Shown here in pieces: positions 32,241-40,728 of a DNA stretch of 64,000 nt. Within the stretch, counting starts at the first letter, position 1, and every line of letters begins with the position of its first letter. Location: positions 930,001-994,000 of the forward strand of contig NZ_JBNCBU010000001.1 in the NCBI RefSeq assembly GCF_051912845.1, given 5' to 3'. Both the position numbers and the translations under genes were made by a program. The notes below the pieces were generated by a model. It was not told where the DNA came from, ran no database searches, and was given only the letters and a program-made list of their open reading frames with translations. The DNA is from Tsuneonella sediminis (GTDB lineage Bacteria; Pseudomonadota; Alphaproteobacteria; Sphingomonadales; Sphingomonadaceae).

Positions 32241-33725
32241 CTACCACCACCGTTCCGGCCGGGCCGTGAACCCGGCGCGGCTCTCGATCGCAAGGCCGGC
32301 ATTGAGCACGCCCTGTTCGTCGAACGCGCGGCCGATGACCTGGAGGCCCAGCGGCAGACCATCAGCATTGAGCCCGGCGGGCACGCTCATCGCGGGAAGG
32401 CCGGCGAGGCTGGCGGGGACGGCGAACACGTCGTTGAGGTACATCGCCAGCGGGTCGTCGACCTTGTCGCCAAGCGGGAAGCTGGCGGTCGGCGTCGTCG
32501 GCGCCAGGATCACGTCGCACTGGCCGAACGCCGCCTTGAAGTCGTTCGCTATCAGCGTGCGGACGCGCTGCGCCTGGTTGTAGTAGGCGTCGTAGAAACC
32601 GGCAGAAAGCACGTATGTGCCGATCATGATCCGGCGCTTGACCTCGTCGCCGAACCCTGCCGCGCGGGTAGCGGCGTACATCTCCTGCAGGTTCGCGCCA
32701 TCGGGAAGCTCGCGAAGGCCGTAACGCACCCCGTCGTAGCGCGCGAGGTTGCTCGACGCCTCGGCGGGGGCGACGATGTAATAGGCAGGCAAGGCGTATT
32801 TCGTGTGCGGCAGGCTGACGTCGACGATCTCGGCCCCCGCATCCCTGAGCCAGGCGATTCCGTCGTCCCAGCTCTTCAGAATGGCGGCGTCGGTGCCGTC
32901 CATCCGGTATTCGCGCGGGATGCCGACCTTCTTGCCGCGCATGTCCGGGTCGAGGGCCGCTTCCCATTCGGGCACCGGGAGGTCGAGGCTGGTCGAATCC
33001 TTCGGGTCGAATCCGGCCATCGCCTCGAGCATGATCGCGCAGTCGGCAACATCGCGCGCCATCGGGCCGGCCTGGTCGAGGCTCGAGGCGAAGGCGACGA
33101 TGCCCCAGCGGCTGCACCGCCCGTAGGTCGGCTTGATGCCCGCGATGCCGGTGAAAGCGGCCGGCTGGCGGATCGATCCGCCGGTGTCCGTCCCGGTCGC
33201 CGCCGGGCACAGCCGCGCCGAAACCGCCGCCGAGCTGCCGCCCGAGGAGCCGCCCGGGGCAAGGCCAGCGTTCGAGCCTTCCTTGCGCCACGGACTGACG
33301 ACGTTGCCGAAATAGCTCGTCTCGTTCGACGATCCCATCGCGAACTGGTCGAGGTTCAATTTGCCGAGCATTCCCGCACCCGCGTCCCACAGCTTCTGCG
33401 AGACGGTGCTTTCGTACTCGGGCACGAACCCTTCGAGGATGTGGCTGGCCGCGGTGGTCTGCACGCCCCGCGTGGCGAACAGGTCCTTCATGCCGATCGG
33501 CACGCCCGCGAGCTTGCCGAGGCTGTCGCCCCTCGCCCGCGCAGCGTCGACCGCTTCGGCCGCCTCGACCGCCTTTTCGGGCGTCGCCACGATGAAGGCG
33601 TTCAAAGCGCCCTGCGCGGCGGCGACGCTGGCGTTGAAGCTTTCCGCCACCTCGCGGGCGGTGAAGTCGCCGGCAGCGACCCCGTCGCGGATCGCCTTGA
33701 CGCCGAGTTCGGTAAGGTCGGTCAC
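32241..33725 (-). CDS. gatA: Asp-tRNA(Asn)/Glu-tRNA(Gln) amidotransferase subunit A
   Basis: The amidase subunit of GatCAB, which releases ammonia from glutamine. The 494-residue product has the amidase signature region GLAPGGSSGGSSAAVSARL with the Ser-cis-Ser-Lys site; the lysine lies earlier, in GVPIGMKDLFAT. It also has TGTDTGGSIRQPAAFTGI. Its start codon overlaps the gatC stop by one base, so the two are co-translated. The stop lies two bases from the stop of the convergent FkbM gene. Confidence 0.97.
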   Translation of the reverse strand: MTDLTELGVKAIRDGVAAGDFTAREVAESFNASVAAAQGALNAFIVATPEKAVEAAEAVDAARARGDSLGKLAGVPIGMKDLFATRGVQTTAASHILEGFVPEYESTVSQKLWDAGAGMLGKLNLDQFAMGSSNETSYFGNVVSPWRKEGSNAGLAPGGSSGGSSAAVSARLCPAATGTDTGGSIRQPAAFTGIAGIKPTYGRCSRWGIVAFASSLDQAGPMARDVADCAIMLEAMAGFDPKDSTSLDLPVPEWEAALDPDMRGKKVGIPREYRMDGTDAAILKSWDDGIAWLRDAGAEIVDVSLPHTKYALPAYYIVAPAEASSNLARYDGVRYGLRELPDGANLQEMYAATRAAGFGDEVKRRIMIGTYVLSAGFYDAYYNQAQRVRTLIANDFKAAFGQCDVILAPTTPTASFPLGDKVDDPLAMYLNDVFAVPASLAGLPAMSVPAGLNADGLPLGLQVIGRAFDEQGVLNAGLAIESRAGFTARPERWW

Positions 33726-34027
33726 TATTCGATCACCTTGGGCACGCCGAAGAAGCCGTGTTCGGCCGCCGGGGCATTGGCAAGAACCTCGTCGCGCACG
33801 CCGCCGCCGGTCAGCGGGTCGGCGTCGACCACGTCGTCGCGCAGGCGCTGGTGGTTCTCGATCACAGCGGTCATCGGCTCGACGCCGCTGGTGTCGACCT
33901 CGCCCAGTTGTTCGACCCAGTCGAGGATGTTGTTGAATTCGGGCACCAGTCGATCGAGGCTCGCATCATCCATCTGGATGCGCGCGAGGCTGGCGATCTT
34001 GGCCACTGTTTCGCGGTCTACGGACAT
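33725..34027 (-). CDS. gatC: Asp-tRNA(Asn)/Glu-tRNA(Gln) amidotransferase subunit C
   Basis: A 100-residue stabilising subunit of GatCAB that wraps around GatA and GatB. It begins VDRETVAKIASLARIQMDD and has the family FNNILDWVEQLGEVDTSGVE segment and the LRDDVVDADPLT stretch. Length is normal. gatC leads the gatC-gatA pair; the gap of 48 bases to the DUF4153 gene upstream on the same strand suggests possible read-through from it. Confidence 0.95.
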   Translation of the reverse strand: MSVDRETVAKIASLARIQMDDASLDRLVPEFNNILDWVEQLGEVDTSGVEPMTAVIENHQRLRDDVVDADPLTGGGVRDEVLANAPAAEHGFFGVPKVIE

Positions 34028-34075
34028 GGCCGCGCCCTAGCCGCGAGGGCACCGCGCTTCAAGCCGCGAGCGATG

Positions 34076-35752
34076 CTATTCGAACGGTTCGCCCACCGGG
34101 GCACCGTCGACGTAGATCTGCCGCAGCGTTCGCTCCCGCACCTCGACCTTCGCGGAAGAAATGTCGCGGACCTGCACAGGAGGAAGCGGTGGCGCCGGGA
34201 CCATCTCCTGTCCCGAAGGGTCCAGCGCCAGCCGGTGCACCCCGTCACCCGCCACAAGGGCCACACGCCGGGCGGCGCCGTCGCTCCCGAGGTCGAGCGC
34301 GACGCAGCCGCCGCGGCAGAACCACCGTTGCCGACCGACCTGTTCGACAACTTTCGCCCGGAGTTCAGGATCGTCGAACCGGAAATCGACCTCGACCGGA
34401 GCGTCGGCATCGACGCGGGCGCGCGCACGGTTCGCCTCGATCAGCTTGGCCTCCCTGATCGCAAGCCGGGCCCTTTTCTCGACGGCCGGATTGCCCGACT
34501 GTGCGAGCTTCGCCACCGCCTGGCGCCCGGCGGCGCCGAACCGCGTCTGCAGCGCGACAAAGTCGAACCTGTCCGCGGTCACCGCCCCGCTTTCCAGCCG
34601 GGCGAGCTGCTGCCGCGTGGCTATCGCGCCGAAATCGAGGACCGGCAAGGCGAGCACCAGCGCGACACCGCTGATGAGGACCGCCAGGTGCAGGTTCGCG
34701 CGGCGCAGATTGTCGCGCCATTCGCCTCTCCAGCCACGCATGACGGCGACGAACCAGGCAAGGCCGTAGGCGGTCGCGACCGCGATCGCGACGAGGCCCC
34801 AGAGCCGCTCGGGGCTGAGCCCGTGCTGCGCCACGCGGGTGCCCATCGAGATCGCGGCGAACGCCGTCAGCGGCAGGATCGACAGCGCGAGCGCCTGCGC
34901 GGCAAGCCGCAGTGCCCGGTTGCCCGACATCGCCGCGTCCTCGTCGCGCAGGATCGCGTTTGCGAGCACCCAGGCGCCTGCCGCGCACAGGAGCAGGATC
35001 GGAGTCGCGCGGCGGGTCGCCTCCCACAACACCTCGGGGCCGGACACGATCATCGCGGCGAGAAAGACGGCGAGGCCCGCCGCGAGCGGCACTGCCAGGA
35101 TCGACAGAACCACCATTATCACGTTCCTCAGCGTGCCGATGATCCCGATTTGGTTGCGCAAGGTTCCCAGCGCCGCGCCCAATGCCGCTCCGGAAAAGCT
35201 CCAGCCGAACCATCCCTCCCGCAGCAGATCTTCCAGGAAGTCGAGCTTGAGAAGCTGAAACAGCTCGGACAGGAGTAGCAGCATGAGCCACGACGCGCCG
35301 AGGAAGGCGAGGCTGCCCGCGCCGCAGATGGCATCGTTCCAGACGTTGCGGTGGAGCCGCTCGTAGGGCGTCGCCCAGCGGCTTCGATGGAAATCCGACT
35401 GGAACAGCGGCAGCGCAAGTCCGGTCGCAACGAGTCCTGAAAGAAACCCGTATTCCGGATTGGCGATCGCATCGCCCGCGCCCACCGCGCGCCAGGCGAG
35501 TCCCGCCATGACCGCGCCGATGATTGCCGCGAACGCCAGCGGCTCCCTCCACCGGTCGCGTTCCACCGTGAAGGCGAAGGCCAGTGGCGCAAACACGAAC
35601 AGCGCGCTCGCGGCCGCGCGCCAGCCGACCCTGGTGTCCGGTCCTTCGCCACCGGCTACAAGTTCGACGAGCAGCCCCGCGACGAACCCGACGGCGGCGA
35701 GCAGCCAGGGCAGCCGCGGCCAGTCGCCGTGCTCTTTCGTCGTCCCGGTCAT
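34076..35752 (-). CDS. DUF4153 multi-pass membrane protein
   Basis: A 558-residue inner-membrane protein with about ten to eleven hydrophobic helices in residues 15-400. A soluble C-terminal part of roughly 160 residues is rich in charged residues. The helical part and the pattern of conserved arginines (FQSDFHRSRWATPYERLH) fit DUF4153, a family without known function. The ATG at 35752 has GGGAGGG just upstream and is preferred to a GTG at 35764. The soluble tail has a cysteine pair (FCRGGC). It lies between the FKBP gene and gatC on the same strand. I cannot assign a role. Confidence 0.8.
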   Translation of the reverse strand: MTGTTKEHGDWPRLPWLLAAVGFVAGLLVELVAGGEGPDTRVGWRAAASALFVFAPLAFAFTVERDRWREPLAFAAIIGAVMAGLAWRAVGAGDAIANPEYGFLSGLVATGLALPLFQSDFHRSRWATPYERLHRNVWNDAICGAGSLAFLGASWLMLLLLSELFQLLKLDFLEDLLREGWFGWSFSGAALGAALGTLRNQIGIIGTLRNVIMVVLSILAVPLAAGLAVFLAAMIVSGPEVLWEATRRATPILLLCAAGAWVLANAILRDEDAAMSGNRALRLAAQALALSILPLTAFAAISMGTRVAQHGLSPERLWGLVAIAVATAYGLAWFVAVMRGWRGEWRDNLRRANLHLAVLISGVALVLALPVLDFGAIATRQQLARLESGAVTADRFDFVALQTRFGAAGRQAVAKLAQSGNPAVEKRARLAIREAKLIEANRARARVDADAPVEVDFRFDDPELRAKVVEQVGRQRWFCRGGCVALDLGSDGAARRVALVAGDGVHRLALDPSGQEMVPAPPLPPVQVRDISSAKVEVRERTLRQIYVDGAPVGEPFE

Positions 35753-35840
35753 GCGCCCTCCCACGTCTCGCGGGAAGTGGATTAGCCTACCCGTGCCGCC
35801 GGGCCATGAGAAAAGCGTGAGGTCTTGCTGAAAAGCGCGC

Positions 35841-36410
35841 CTACTGCGGCGCGCCGGGTTGCTGGCCCTGCTGGCCCTGCTGGTCCTGCTGGGTCTGCTG
35901 CATCATCTGCTGGAGCACCTGGAACCGGCGCTGGGCGTCTTCCTCGCTCATGAAGTCGACCAGTTCGACCTCGAAGGTCAGGTCCGCGTTGGGGGGGATC
36001 GGCGCACCCGGCGGCGGGCTGGCACCGTATCCCTTGTCCGCGGGGATGTGCAGCACGTACTTGCCGCCCTTCTGCATCTGCTGGAGGCCCTCGGCGAAAC
36101 CCGGGACCACGCCTGACACCTGCATCGGCATCCCGTCGGGAATAATCCCGTTGGTCGGGAACGGCAGCTCGCGCGACCGGTCGAACTCGGTGCCGTCGGC
36201 CAGCTTGCCGACGTACTTGATGAAGACGACGTCGCTTGCCCCGGGTGTCGGACCGCTGCCCTCGGCCAGCGTCTCGACCTCGACGCCCGCGGGCACGCTG
36301 GCCCAGGCAATGCCGACGCCCAGCACCACCGCGGCGGCAACGCCCAGCCACAGCTTGGTCAGCGAACCCTTCGCGATCGGCTGAAGGGGAACACGGGTGA
36401 TCTCGGTCAT
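35841..36410 (-). CDS. Membrane-anchored FKBP-type peptidyl-prolyl isomerase
   Basis: A 189-residue FKBP. One hydrophobic segment (LWLGVAAAVVLGVGIAWASV, about 20-39) anchors or exports it. The FKBP domain covers about 50-160: VVFIKYVGKLADGTEFDRS, VVPGFAEGLQQMQKGGKYVL and GYGASPPPGAPIPPNADLTF contain the active-site aromatic, VxGF and YG motifs. The C-terminus is a glutamine-rich tail (QQ repeats, encoded by a CTG-rich tandem repeat at about 35860-35905). It probably catalyses proline isomerisation of periplasmic proteins. It precedes the DUF4153 gene on the same strand. Confidence 0.92.
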   Translation of the reverse strand: MTEITRVPLQPIAKGSLTKLWLGVAAAVVLGVGIAWASVPAGVEVETLAEGSGPTPGASDVVFIKYVGKLADGTEFDRSRELPFPTNGIIPDGMPMQVSGVVPGFAEGLQQMQKGGKYVLHIPADKGYGASPPPGAPIPPNADLTFEVELVDFMSEEDAQRRFQVLQQMMQQTQQDQQGQQGQQPGAPQ

Positions 36411-36469
36411 GCGGCAGGTCCTGAAACTGGGCCCCGGCGATACCCGGAATTGACGCTCCGGAACGACAA

Positions 36470-36493
36470 GGGGCGCGGATTGCTCCGCGCCCC
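36470..36493 (-). terminator. Hairpin after rpsU
   Basis: GGGGCGCGGA (36470-36479) and TCCGCGCCCC (36484-36493) form a perfect ten-base stem with a four-base loop, 34 bases past the rpsU stop on the minus strand. The T tract on the minus side is weak, so this may terminate or merely protect the mRNA end. Confidence 0.55.
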
Positions 36494-36527
36494 GATGCCT
36501 CAGTGCCGTGGATGGTGCAAGTGGCGC

Positions 36528-36734
36528 TTACTTCGCGCCGTCGCGCTCCGCGCGCTTGCGCTCGAGCTTGCGGGCGCGGCGAACGGCGGCCGCCTTCTCG
36601 CGGGCGCGTTTCTCGCTCGGCTTCTCGTAATGGCGGCGCAGCTTCATTTCGCGATAGACGCCCTCGCGCTGCAGCTTCTTCTTGAGCGCGCGCAGGGCCT
36701 GGTCGACGTTGTTATCGCGAACGATGATCTGCAT
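36528..36734 (-). CDS. rpsU: 30S ribosomal protein S21
   Basis: A 68-residue, very basic protein with the S21 signature VDQALRALKKKLQREGVYRE and LRRHYEKPSEKRAREKAAAV. S21 sits near the anti-Shine-Dalgarno region of 16S rRNA and affects initiation. It is a monocistronic gene with a strong hairpin after it. About 196 bases separate its start from the divergent crcB gene; I see no gene in that gap. Confidence 0.97.
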   Translation of the reverse strand: MQIIVRDNNVDQALRALKKKLQREGVYREMKLRRHYEKPSEKRAREKAAAVRRARKLERKRAERDGAK

Positions 36735-36930
36735 AAAAAGTCCAACACCTCACAGCAAAGACCCAGAGCCCGCGACGGTCGGCGGGGTATCGCCTTTGTA
36801 AACATACGAAAAAAGCGGGGCTTCCGTTCCCGGGAGCCTCCGAACCGGGGCGCCCCTAGCGCGTGTGGAGCGATTCTGCAAGCGCTGGCGAGGGTTTCGC
36901 GAGCGGGCGCCTGCGGCTAAGGGGCGCTCG

Positions 36931-37332
36931 ATGGCTGTCCCCTCCCCCCTATCCGCCAGCGCCATGGTCTTCCTCGGAGGCGGCGCGGGCGCCGTCCTGC
37001 GCTACCAGCTCGGCCGCTCGATGACCTCGCTGCTGGGTCCGGCGACGGTCACCGCTTTTCCGTGGGCGACGCTTGCGGCGAACGTGAGCGGCAGCCTTGC
37101 GATGGGCCTGCTGGCAGGTGGGCTCGCGCGATTCGGCGGCGGAGAAATCTGGCGCCTGCTGGTCGGCGTAGGCCTGCTCGGCGGGTTCACCACCTTTTCC
37201 GCCTTCAGCCTCGAACTCATGCTGCTGATCGAGCGCGGGCAGGCCGGAAGCGCATTTGCCTATGCCGCGATCTCGGTGCTCGCGGGGCTTATCGGGCTGT
37301 ACGTCGGCCTCATCGCGATGCGGCTGGCGTGA
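36931..37332 (+). CDS. crcB: Fluoride efflux channel CrcB/Fluc
   Basis: A 133-residue four-helix membrane protein that exports fluoride as an antiparallel dimer. Diagnostic motifs are GGGAGAVLRYQLGR at the N-terminus and LLGGFTTFSAFSLELM with the phenylalanine-box and pore residues. The ATG at 36931 is chosen; an upstream ATG at 36865 would add a basic extension without family similarity. No fluoride riboswitch core is evident upstream. Its stop overlaps the start of the pseudouridine synthase gene (TGATG), opening a six-gene operon to 40641. Confidence 0.93.
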   Translation: MAVPSPLSASAMVFLGGGAGAVLRYQLGRSMTSLLGPATVTAFPWATLAANVSGSLAMGLLAGGLARFGGGEIWRLLVGVGLLGGFTTFSAFSLELMLLIERGQAGSAFAYAAISVLAGLIGLYVGLIAMRLA

Positions 37333-38453
37333 TGGCGGACTTGGTACGTCAGTTTACCGTCGCGGCCGACGACGACGGGGTGCGCCTCGACCGCTGGTTC
37401 AAGCGCAACCTGCCGCAGGTGGGCTTCGCCACCGTCAGCCGCTGGGCGCGCACGGGGCAGATCCGGGTCGACGGCAAGCGTGCCCGGCCTGAGGATCGCC
37501 TCGCCGCGGGCCAGGTCCTGCGGGTGCCGCCCGGCGGCGACCAGCCCCAGGCGGCGAAGGGCGCCAAACCCCGGCGCCGCGAGCTGTCCGCCGACGAGAT
37601 TGCCGCGGCGAAGGGCATGGTGATCGAGGAAACGCCCGCTGCGATCGTGCTCAACAAGCCACCCGGCCTCGCAACGCAGGGGGGGACCAAGACGACGAGC
37701 CACGTCGACGGCTTGCTTGATGCCTTCATGGAAGAGGGAGATCCGCGCCCCCGTCTCGTCCACCGGCTCGACAAGGACACCTCGGGAGTTCTCCTCGTCG
37801 CACGGACGCCGGGCAGTGCGGCGTTCTTTTCGAAGCGGTTTTCAGGCCGCAGCGCCAAGAAGGTCTACTGGGCGCTCGTCGCGGGGCGGCCCGAAGTATC
37901 GCACGGGATGATCGAGGCGCCGCTCGCCAAGCAGCCGGGCACCGGCGGCGAGAAGATGCACGTCGACGAGGAAAACGGCCAGCCCGCGAAAACGCGCTAT
38001 CGGGTCGTCGACCGGGCAGGCAACCGCGCTGCCTGGGTCGAGCTCGAACCGCTCACCGGCCGCACTCACCAGTTGCGCGCGCACATGGCGGCGATCGGCC
38101 ACCCGATCGTGGGCGATGGCAAGTACGGCGGGCAGGATGCGTTCCTGACCGGCAGCGTCAGCCGCAAGATGCACCTTCACGCCCGGCGTCTGATCATCGA
38201 CAGTCCCAAGGGCGGCAAGATCGACGTCACCGCCGAATTGCCCGAGCATTTCGCCGCGACGATGGAGCAACTGGGCTTCGACCCTTCCCTCAGCGACGCC
38301 TCGCCGACCGAGGGGCCGCCCGAACGGACGAAGGAGGAAAAGAAGCAGGCCGCTCGCCAGCACGCCAAGCAGGTGCGCAAGAGCAAGCCCACCCGCCGCG
38401 GCCGCGCGGGGGCCCGTTCGGGCGCTGGCGGCTCGAAAAAGGGTAGGCGCTGA
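37332..38453 (+). CDS. RluA-family pseudouridine synthase (RluC/D-like)
   Basis: A 373-residue RNA pseudouridine synthase. An S4 domain covers about 1-75 (VRLDRWFKRNLPQVGFATVS). The catalytic motif RLVHRLDKDTSGVLLVA contains the essential aspartate, and GRTHQLRAHMAAIGHPIVGD is the conserved second block. The last 60 residues are a basic, lysine/arginine-rich tail (KEEKKQAARQHAKQVRKSKP), longer than in E. coli RluC and likely an RNA-binding extension. Translation is coupled on both sides by TGATG overlaps. Whether it modifies 23S rRNA at RluC or RluD positions cannot be read from sequence. Confidence 0.92.
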   Translation: MADLVRQFTVAADDDGVRLDRWFKRNLPQVGFATVSRWARTGQIRVDGKRARPEDRLAAGQVLRVPPGGDQPQAAKGAKPRRRELSADEIAAAKGMVIEETPAAIVLNKPPGLATQGGTKTTSHVDGLLDAFMEEGDPRPRLVHRLDKDTSGVLLVARTPGSAAFFSKRFSGRSAKKVYWALVAGRPEVSHGMIEAPLAKQPGTGGEKMHVDEENGQPAKTRYRVVDRAGNRAAWVELEPLTGRTHQLRAHMAAIGHPIVGDGKYGGQDAFLTGSVSRKMHLHARRLIIDSPKGGKIDVTAELPEHFAATMEQLGFDPSLSDASPTEGPPERTKEEKKQAARQHAKQVRKSKPTRRGRAGARSGAGGSKKGRR

Positions 38454-39052
38454 TGCATCCCAATCCGCTGTTCCGCAGCGACGATCGGGCGCTGTTGAGG
38501 GCGCTGGTGGAGGAAATCGGGTTCGGGATGGTCTTCGCCCAGACACCCGACGGACCGCGCGTCGCGCACGTCCCGCTGGTTCCGGTTGAAGGCGATTTCA
38601 TCCAGTTCCACCTGTCGCGCGGCAACGCGATGACGAAATGGATCGCGGGCGGAACGGCGCTGATCGTCGTGAACGGGCCGGATGCCTATGTGAGCCCCCG
38701 CTGGTATGCCGACAGGGCCACGGTGCCGACATGGAACTACGTCGCGCTCGAGCTCGAAGGCCGGGTCGAGCGGATCGGTTCGGACGCGCTCGACAGCCAG
38801 CTGCACACCCTCATCGAGCGAAACGAGGCAACTCTTGGCGGCGAGCGATGGTCCGCAAGCGAGACCCCCGCGGATACCTGGCGCAAGCTGTTCGGCGGGA
38901 TAGTCGGCTTCGAGATGGAAGTCGTCGCCTGGCGGCCGACGCTCAAGCTGTCGCAGAACAAGCCGGCCGCCGAACGCGAAGCGATCGCCGCTGGCCTCGA
39001 GGAAGCGGGGTCCCCCGCGCTCGCCCAGCTCATGCGGACGCTCGGCGCATGA
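38453..39052 (+). CDS. FMN-binding PaiB-like protein
   Basis: A 199-residue protein of the PaiB / FMN-binding split-barrel family. Motifs include MHPNPLFRSDD at the N-terminus, HVPLVPVEGDFIQFHLSRGN, AYVSPRWYADRATVPTWNY, and KLSQNKPAAEREAIAAGLE near the end. B. subtilis PaiB is described as a negative regulator, but this member lies in a housekeeping operon and has no HTH, so a flavin-linked enzyme is also possible. Its start overlaps the preceding stop by one base. Confidence 0.88.
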   Translation: MHPNPLFRSDDRALLRALVEEIGFGMVFAQTPDGPRVAHVPLVPVEGDFIQFHLSRGNAMTKWIAGGTALIVVNGPDAYVSPRWYADRATVPTWNYVALELEGRVERIGSDALDSQLHTLIERNEATLGGERWSASETPADTWRKLFGGIVGFEMEVVAWRPTLKLSQNKPAAEREAIAAGLEEAGSPALAQLMRTLGA

Positions 39053-39699
39053 AGCTCGCCGTGTTCGATTGCGACGGCACGCTCGTCGACGGGCAGGCAC
39101 CCGTTTGCGAGGCCATGGAAGATGCGTTTGCCGCTGCCGGCCTCCCCCCGCCCGACCGCCATGCCGTGCGGCGGATCGTCGGGCTAAGCCTGCCGCAGGC
39201 CGTACGCCGCCTCGCGTCCGGCGCGCCGGACGACCAGCAATCGGCTGCGGTCGAGGCCTACAAGCGCGCGTTCCGCGCCGCGCGCGAAACCGGCCGATTG
39301 GAAGAACCGCTGTTCGAAGGGATCGGTGACCTTCTGCGGGGTCTCAGGACGGAAGGGTGGTCGCTCGCGGTAGCGACGGGGAAGTCCGACCGCGGCCTTG
39401 CGGCGTGCCTCGCGGGCCACGGGATCGCCGGCCTGTTCGCTTCGCTCCAGACGGCCGACAGGCACCCGTCCAAACCGCACCCGGCGATGCTCGAGGCGGC
39501 ACTGGTCGAGACCGGGGCGTCGGCGGACGAAACGGTCATGATCGGCGATACCAGCTTCGACATGGCGATGGCGCGGGCGGCCGGCGTCCGGGCGATCGGC
39601 GTTGCCTGGGGCTATCATGAAATGGACGAGCTCCACGATGCGGGAGCCCATGCAGTCGCCCGCGACGTAAGCGAGCTGAAGGATCTGCTCGATGGCTAG
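39049..39699 (+). CDS. HAD-superfamily hydrolase, phosphoglycolate phosphatase-like
   Basis: A 216-residue HAD hydrolase of subfamily I with a small alpha-helical cap. Motif I is VFDCDGTLVDGQ with nucleophile aspartate, motif II threonine lies in AVATGKSDRG, the lysine is in PSKPHPAML and motif IV in MIGDTSFDMAMARAAG. The cap region is residues about 16-80. The substrate is probably a small phosphate ester such as phosphoglycolate or pyridoxal phosphate; family alone does not decide. It overlaps the upstream stop by four bases and the next gene by eight. Confidence 0.92.
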   Translation: MKLAVFDCDGTLVDGQAPVCEAMEDAFAAAGLPPPDRHAVRRIVGLSLPQAVRRLASGAPDDQQSAAVEAYKRAFRAARETGRLEEPLFEGIGDLLRGLRTEGWSLAVATGKSDRGLAACLAGHGIAGLFASLQTADRHPSKPHPAMLEAALVETGASADETVMIGDTSFDMAMARAAGVRAIGVAWGYHEMDELHDAGAHAVARDVSELKDLLDG

Positions 39700-39940
39700 C
39701 CGCCCGCCGGATGATCGGATGCGCCCCGTCCCGCCCACCGACCGCGAACGTGGACGTTTCCTCGCCCTCAACCTCGTGCGCCTGAGCGGCGCGGCCTTCG
39801 TCCTGATCGCGTTGCTCGTGCTCAACGGCGCGCTCGGCCTGCCCGAAGTCGTCGGGTGGGTGTTCCTCGGCGTGGGTCTGCTCGACGTCTTCGTGGTCCC
39901 GCAGCTTCTTGCCCGCAAGTGGCGGACGCCGCGCGGATGA
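39692..39940 (+). CDS. Small two-helix membrane protein of unknown function
   Basis: An 82-residue protein with a charged N-terminus (RPPDDRMRPVPPTDRERG) and two hydrophobic segments, about 30-46 and 53-70, ending with a basic tail KWRTPRG. The start ATG lies inside the HAD gene (eight-base overlap) and its stop overlaps the ATP12 gene by four bases, so it is translationally coupled to both. Similar small proteins recur beside the ATP12 gene in sphingomonads, from memory. I do not assign a function; an accessory role in ATP synthase biogenesis is only a guess from position. Confidence 0.78.
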   Translation: MASRPPDDRMRPVPPTDRERGRFLALNLVRLSGAAFVLIALLVLNGALGLPEVVGWVFLGVGLLDVFVVPQLLARKWRTPRG

Positions 39941-40641
39941 GGAAGTTCTGGAAAGCGGTGGCGGTGGACGAAGCGCCAGGCGGCGGGTGGCGCGTGCTGC
40001 TTGATGGCCGGCCGATCCGCACCCAGGCCGGCAGCGCTCCCCAGGTCGTGCCCACCCGCGCCGCGGCCGACATGCTGGCGAACGAATGGGCGTGCCAGGG
40101 CGAGGAAATCGACCCGGCCGGTTTCCCGCTGCGCGACCTTGCGGATTACGCCATCGACAGCGTGGCAGAGAGCCCGGCAGCGACGATCGACACCCTCCTG
40201 CGCTACGCCGAGACCGACACGCTGTGCTACCGCGCGGACCCCGACGAGCCGCTGCACAAGCGCCAGTGGTCGATGTGGGAGCCGCTGGTCACCGCGTTCG
40301 AGGCCCGCGAAGGCATCGCGCTCGAAAGGGTGAGCGGGATCGTCCACCGGGCGCAGCCGGCCGAGACGCTGGACACCCTGCGATCCCGGCTCGAGGGCCT
40401 CGATCCCTTCACGCTCGCCGCGCTCGAGGTGATGACCTCGCTGTCGGCGTCGCTGTGCGTCGGCCTCTCGGCACTCGACCGCGCTGCCGACGCGCAGGCG
40501 CTGTGGGACGCGGCCGAACTGGAAGAGGCCTGGCAGGTCGAGCTGTGGGGAAGCGATCATCTGGCGCAGCAGCGGCGCGACAAGCGCCGGGCCGACTTCC
40601 TGAGAGCCGCAGAGTTCGCTCGGTCGATCAAGGAAACCTGA
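39937..40641 (+). CDS. ATP12 family chaperone for F1-ATPase
   Basis: A 234-residue ATP12-like assembly chaperone, in mitochondria needed for the F1 alpha subunit. The N-terminal barrel is RKFWKAVAVDEAPGGGWRV and LLDGRPIRTQAGS. The helical part has ANEWACQGEEIDPAGFPLRD, DTLLRYAETDTLCYRAD and LWGSDHLAQQRRDKRRADFL, all typical. No ATP synthase genes lie nearby. It closes the crcB-to-ATP12 operon, where every junction overlaps. Confidence 0.92.
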   Translation: MRKFWKAVAVDEAPGGGWRVLLDGRPIRTQAGSAPQVVPTRAAADMLANEWACQGEEIDPAGFPLRDLADYAIDSVAESPAATIDTLLRYAETDTLCYRADPDEPLHKRQWSMWEPLVTAFEAREGIALERVSGIVHRAQPAETLDTLRSRLEGLDPFTLAALEVMTSLSASLCVGLSALDRAADAQALWDAAELEEAWQVELWGSDHLAQQRRDKRRADFLRAAEFARSIKET

Positions 40642-40728
40642 TCGGATGAGGCATCGACCGCTCCAGGGGCAAAGGCAATTCCGGCCGTAGGCCTGGAAAT
40701 GGGGTGGAAAGCGGACCGGGTCGCGGCA

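Noticed and set aside
36735..36930. Fluoride riboswitch upstream of crcB
   Set aside because: I looked for the conserved fluoride aptamer core (GGCGATGG-like with a pairing CCGC end) in the 196-base gap and did not find it.
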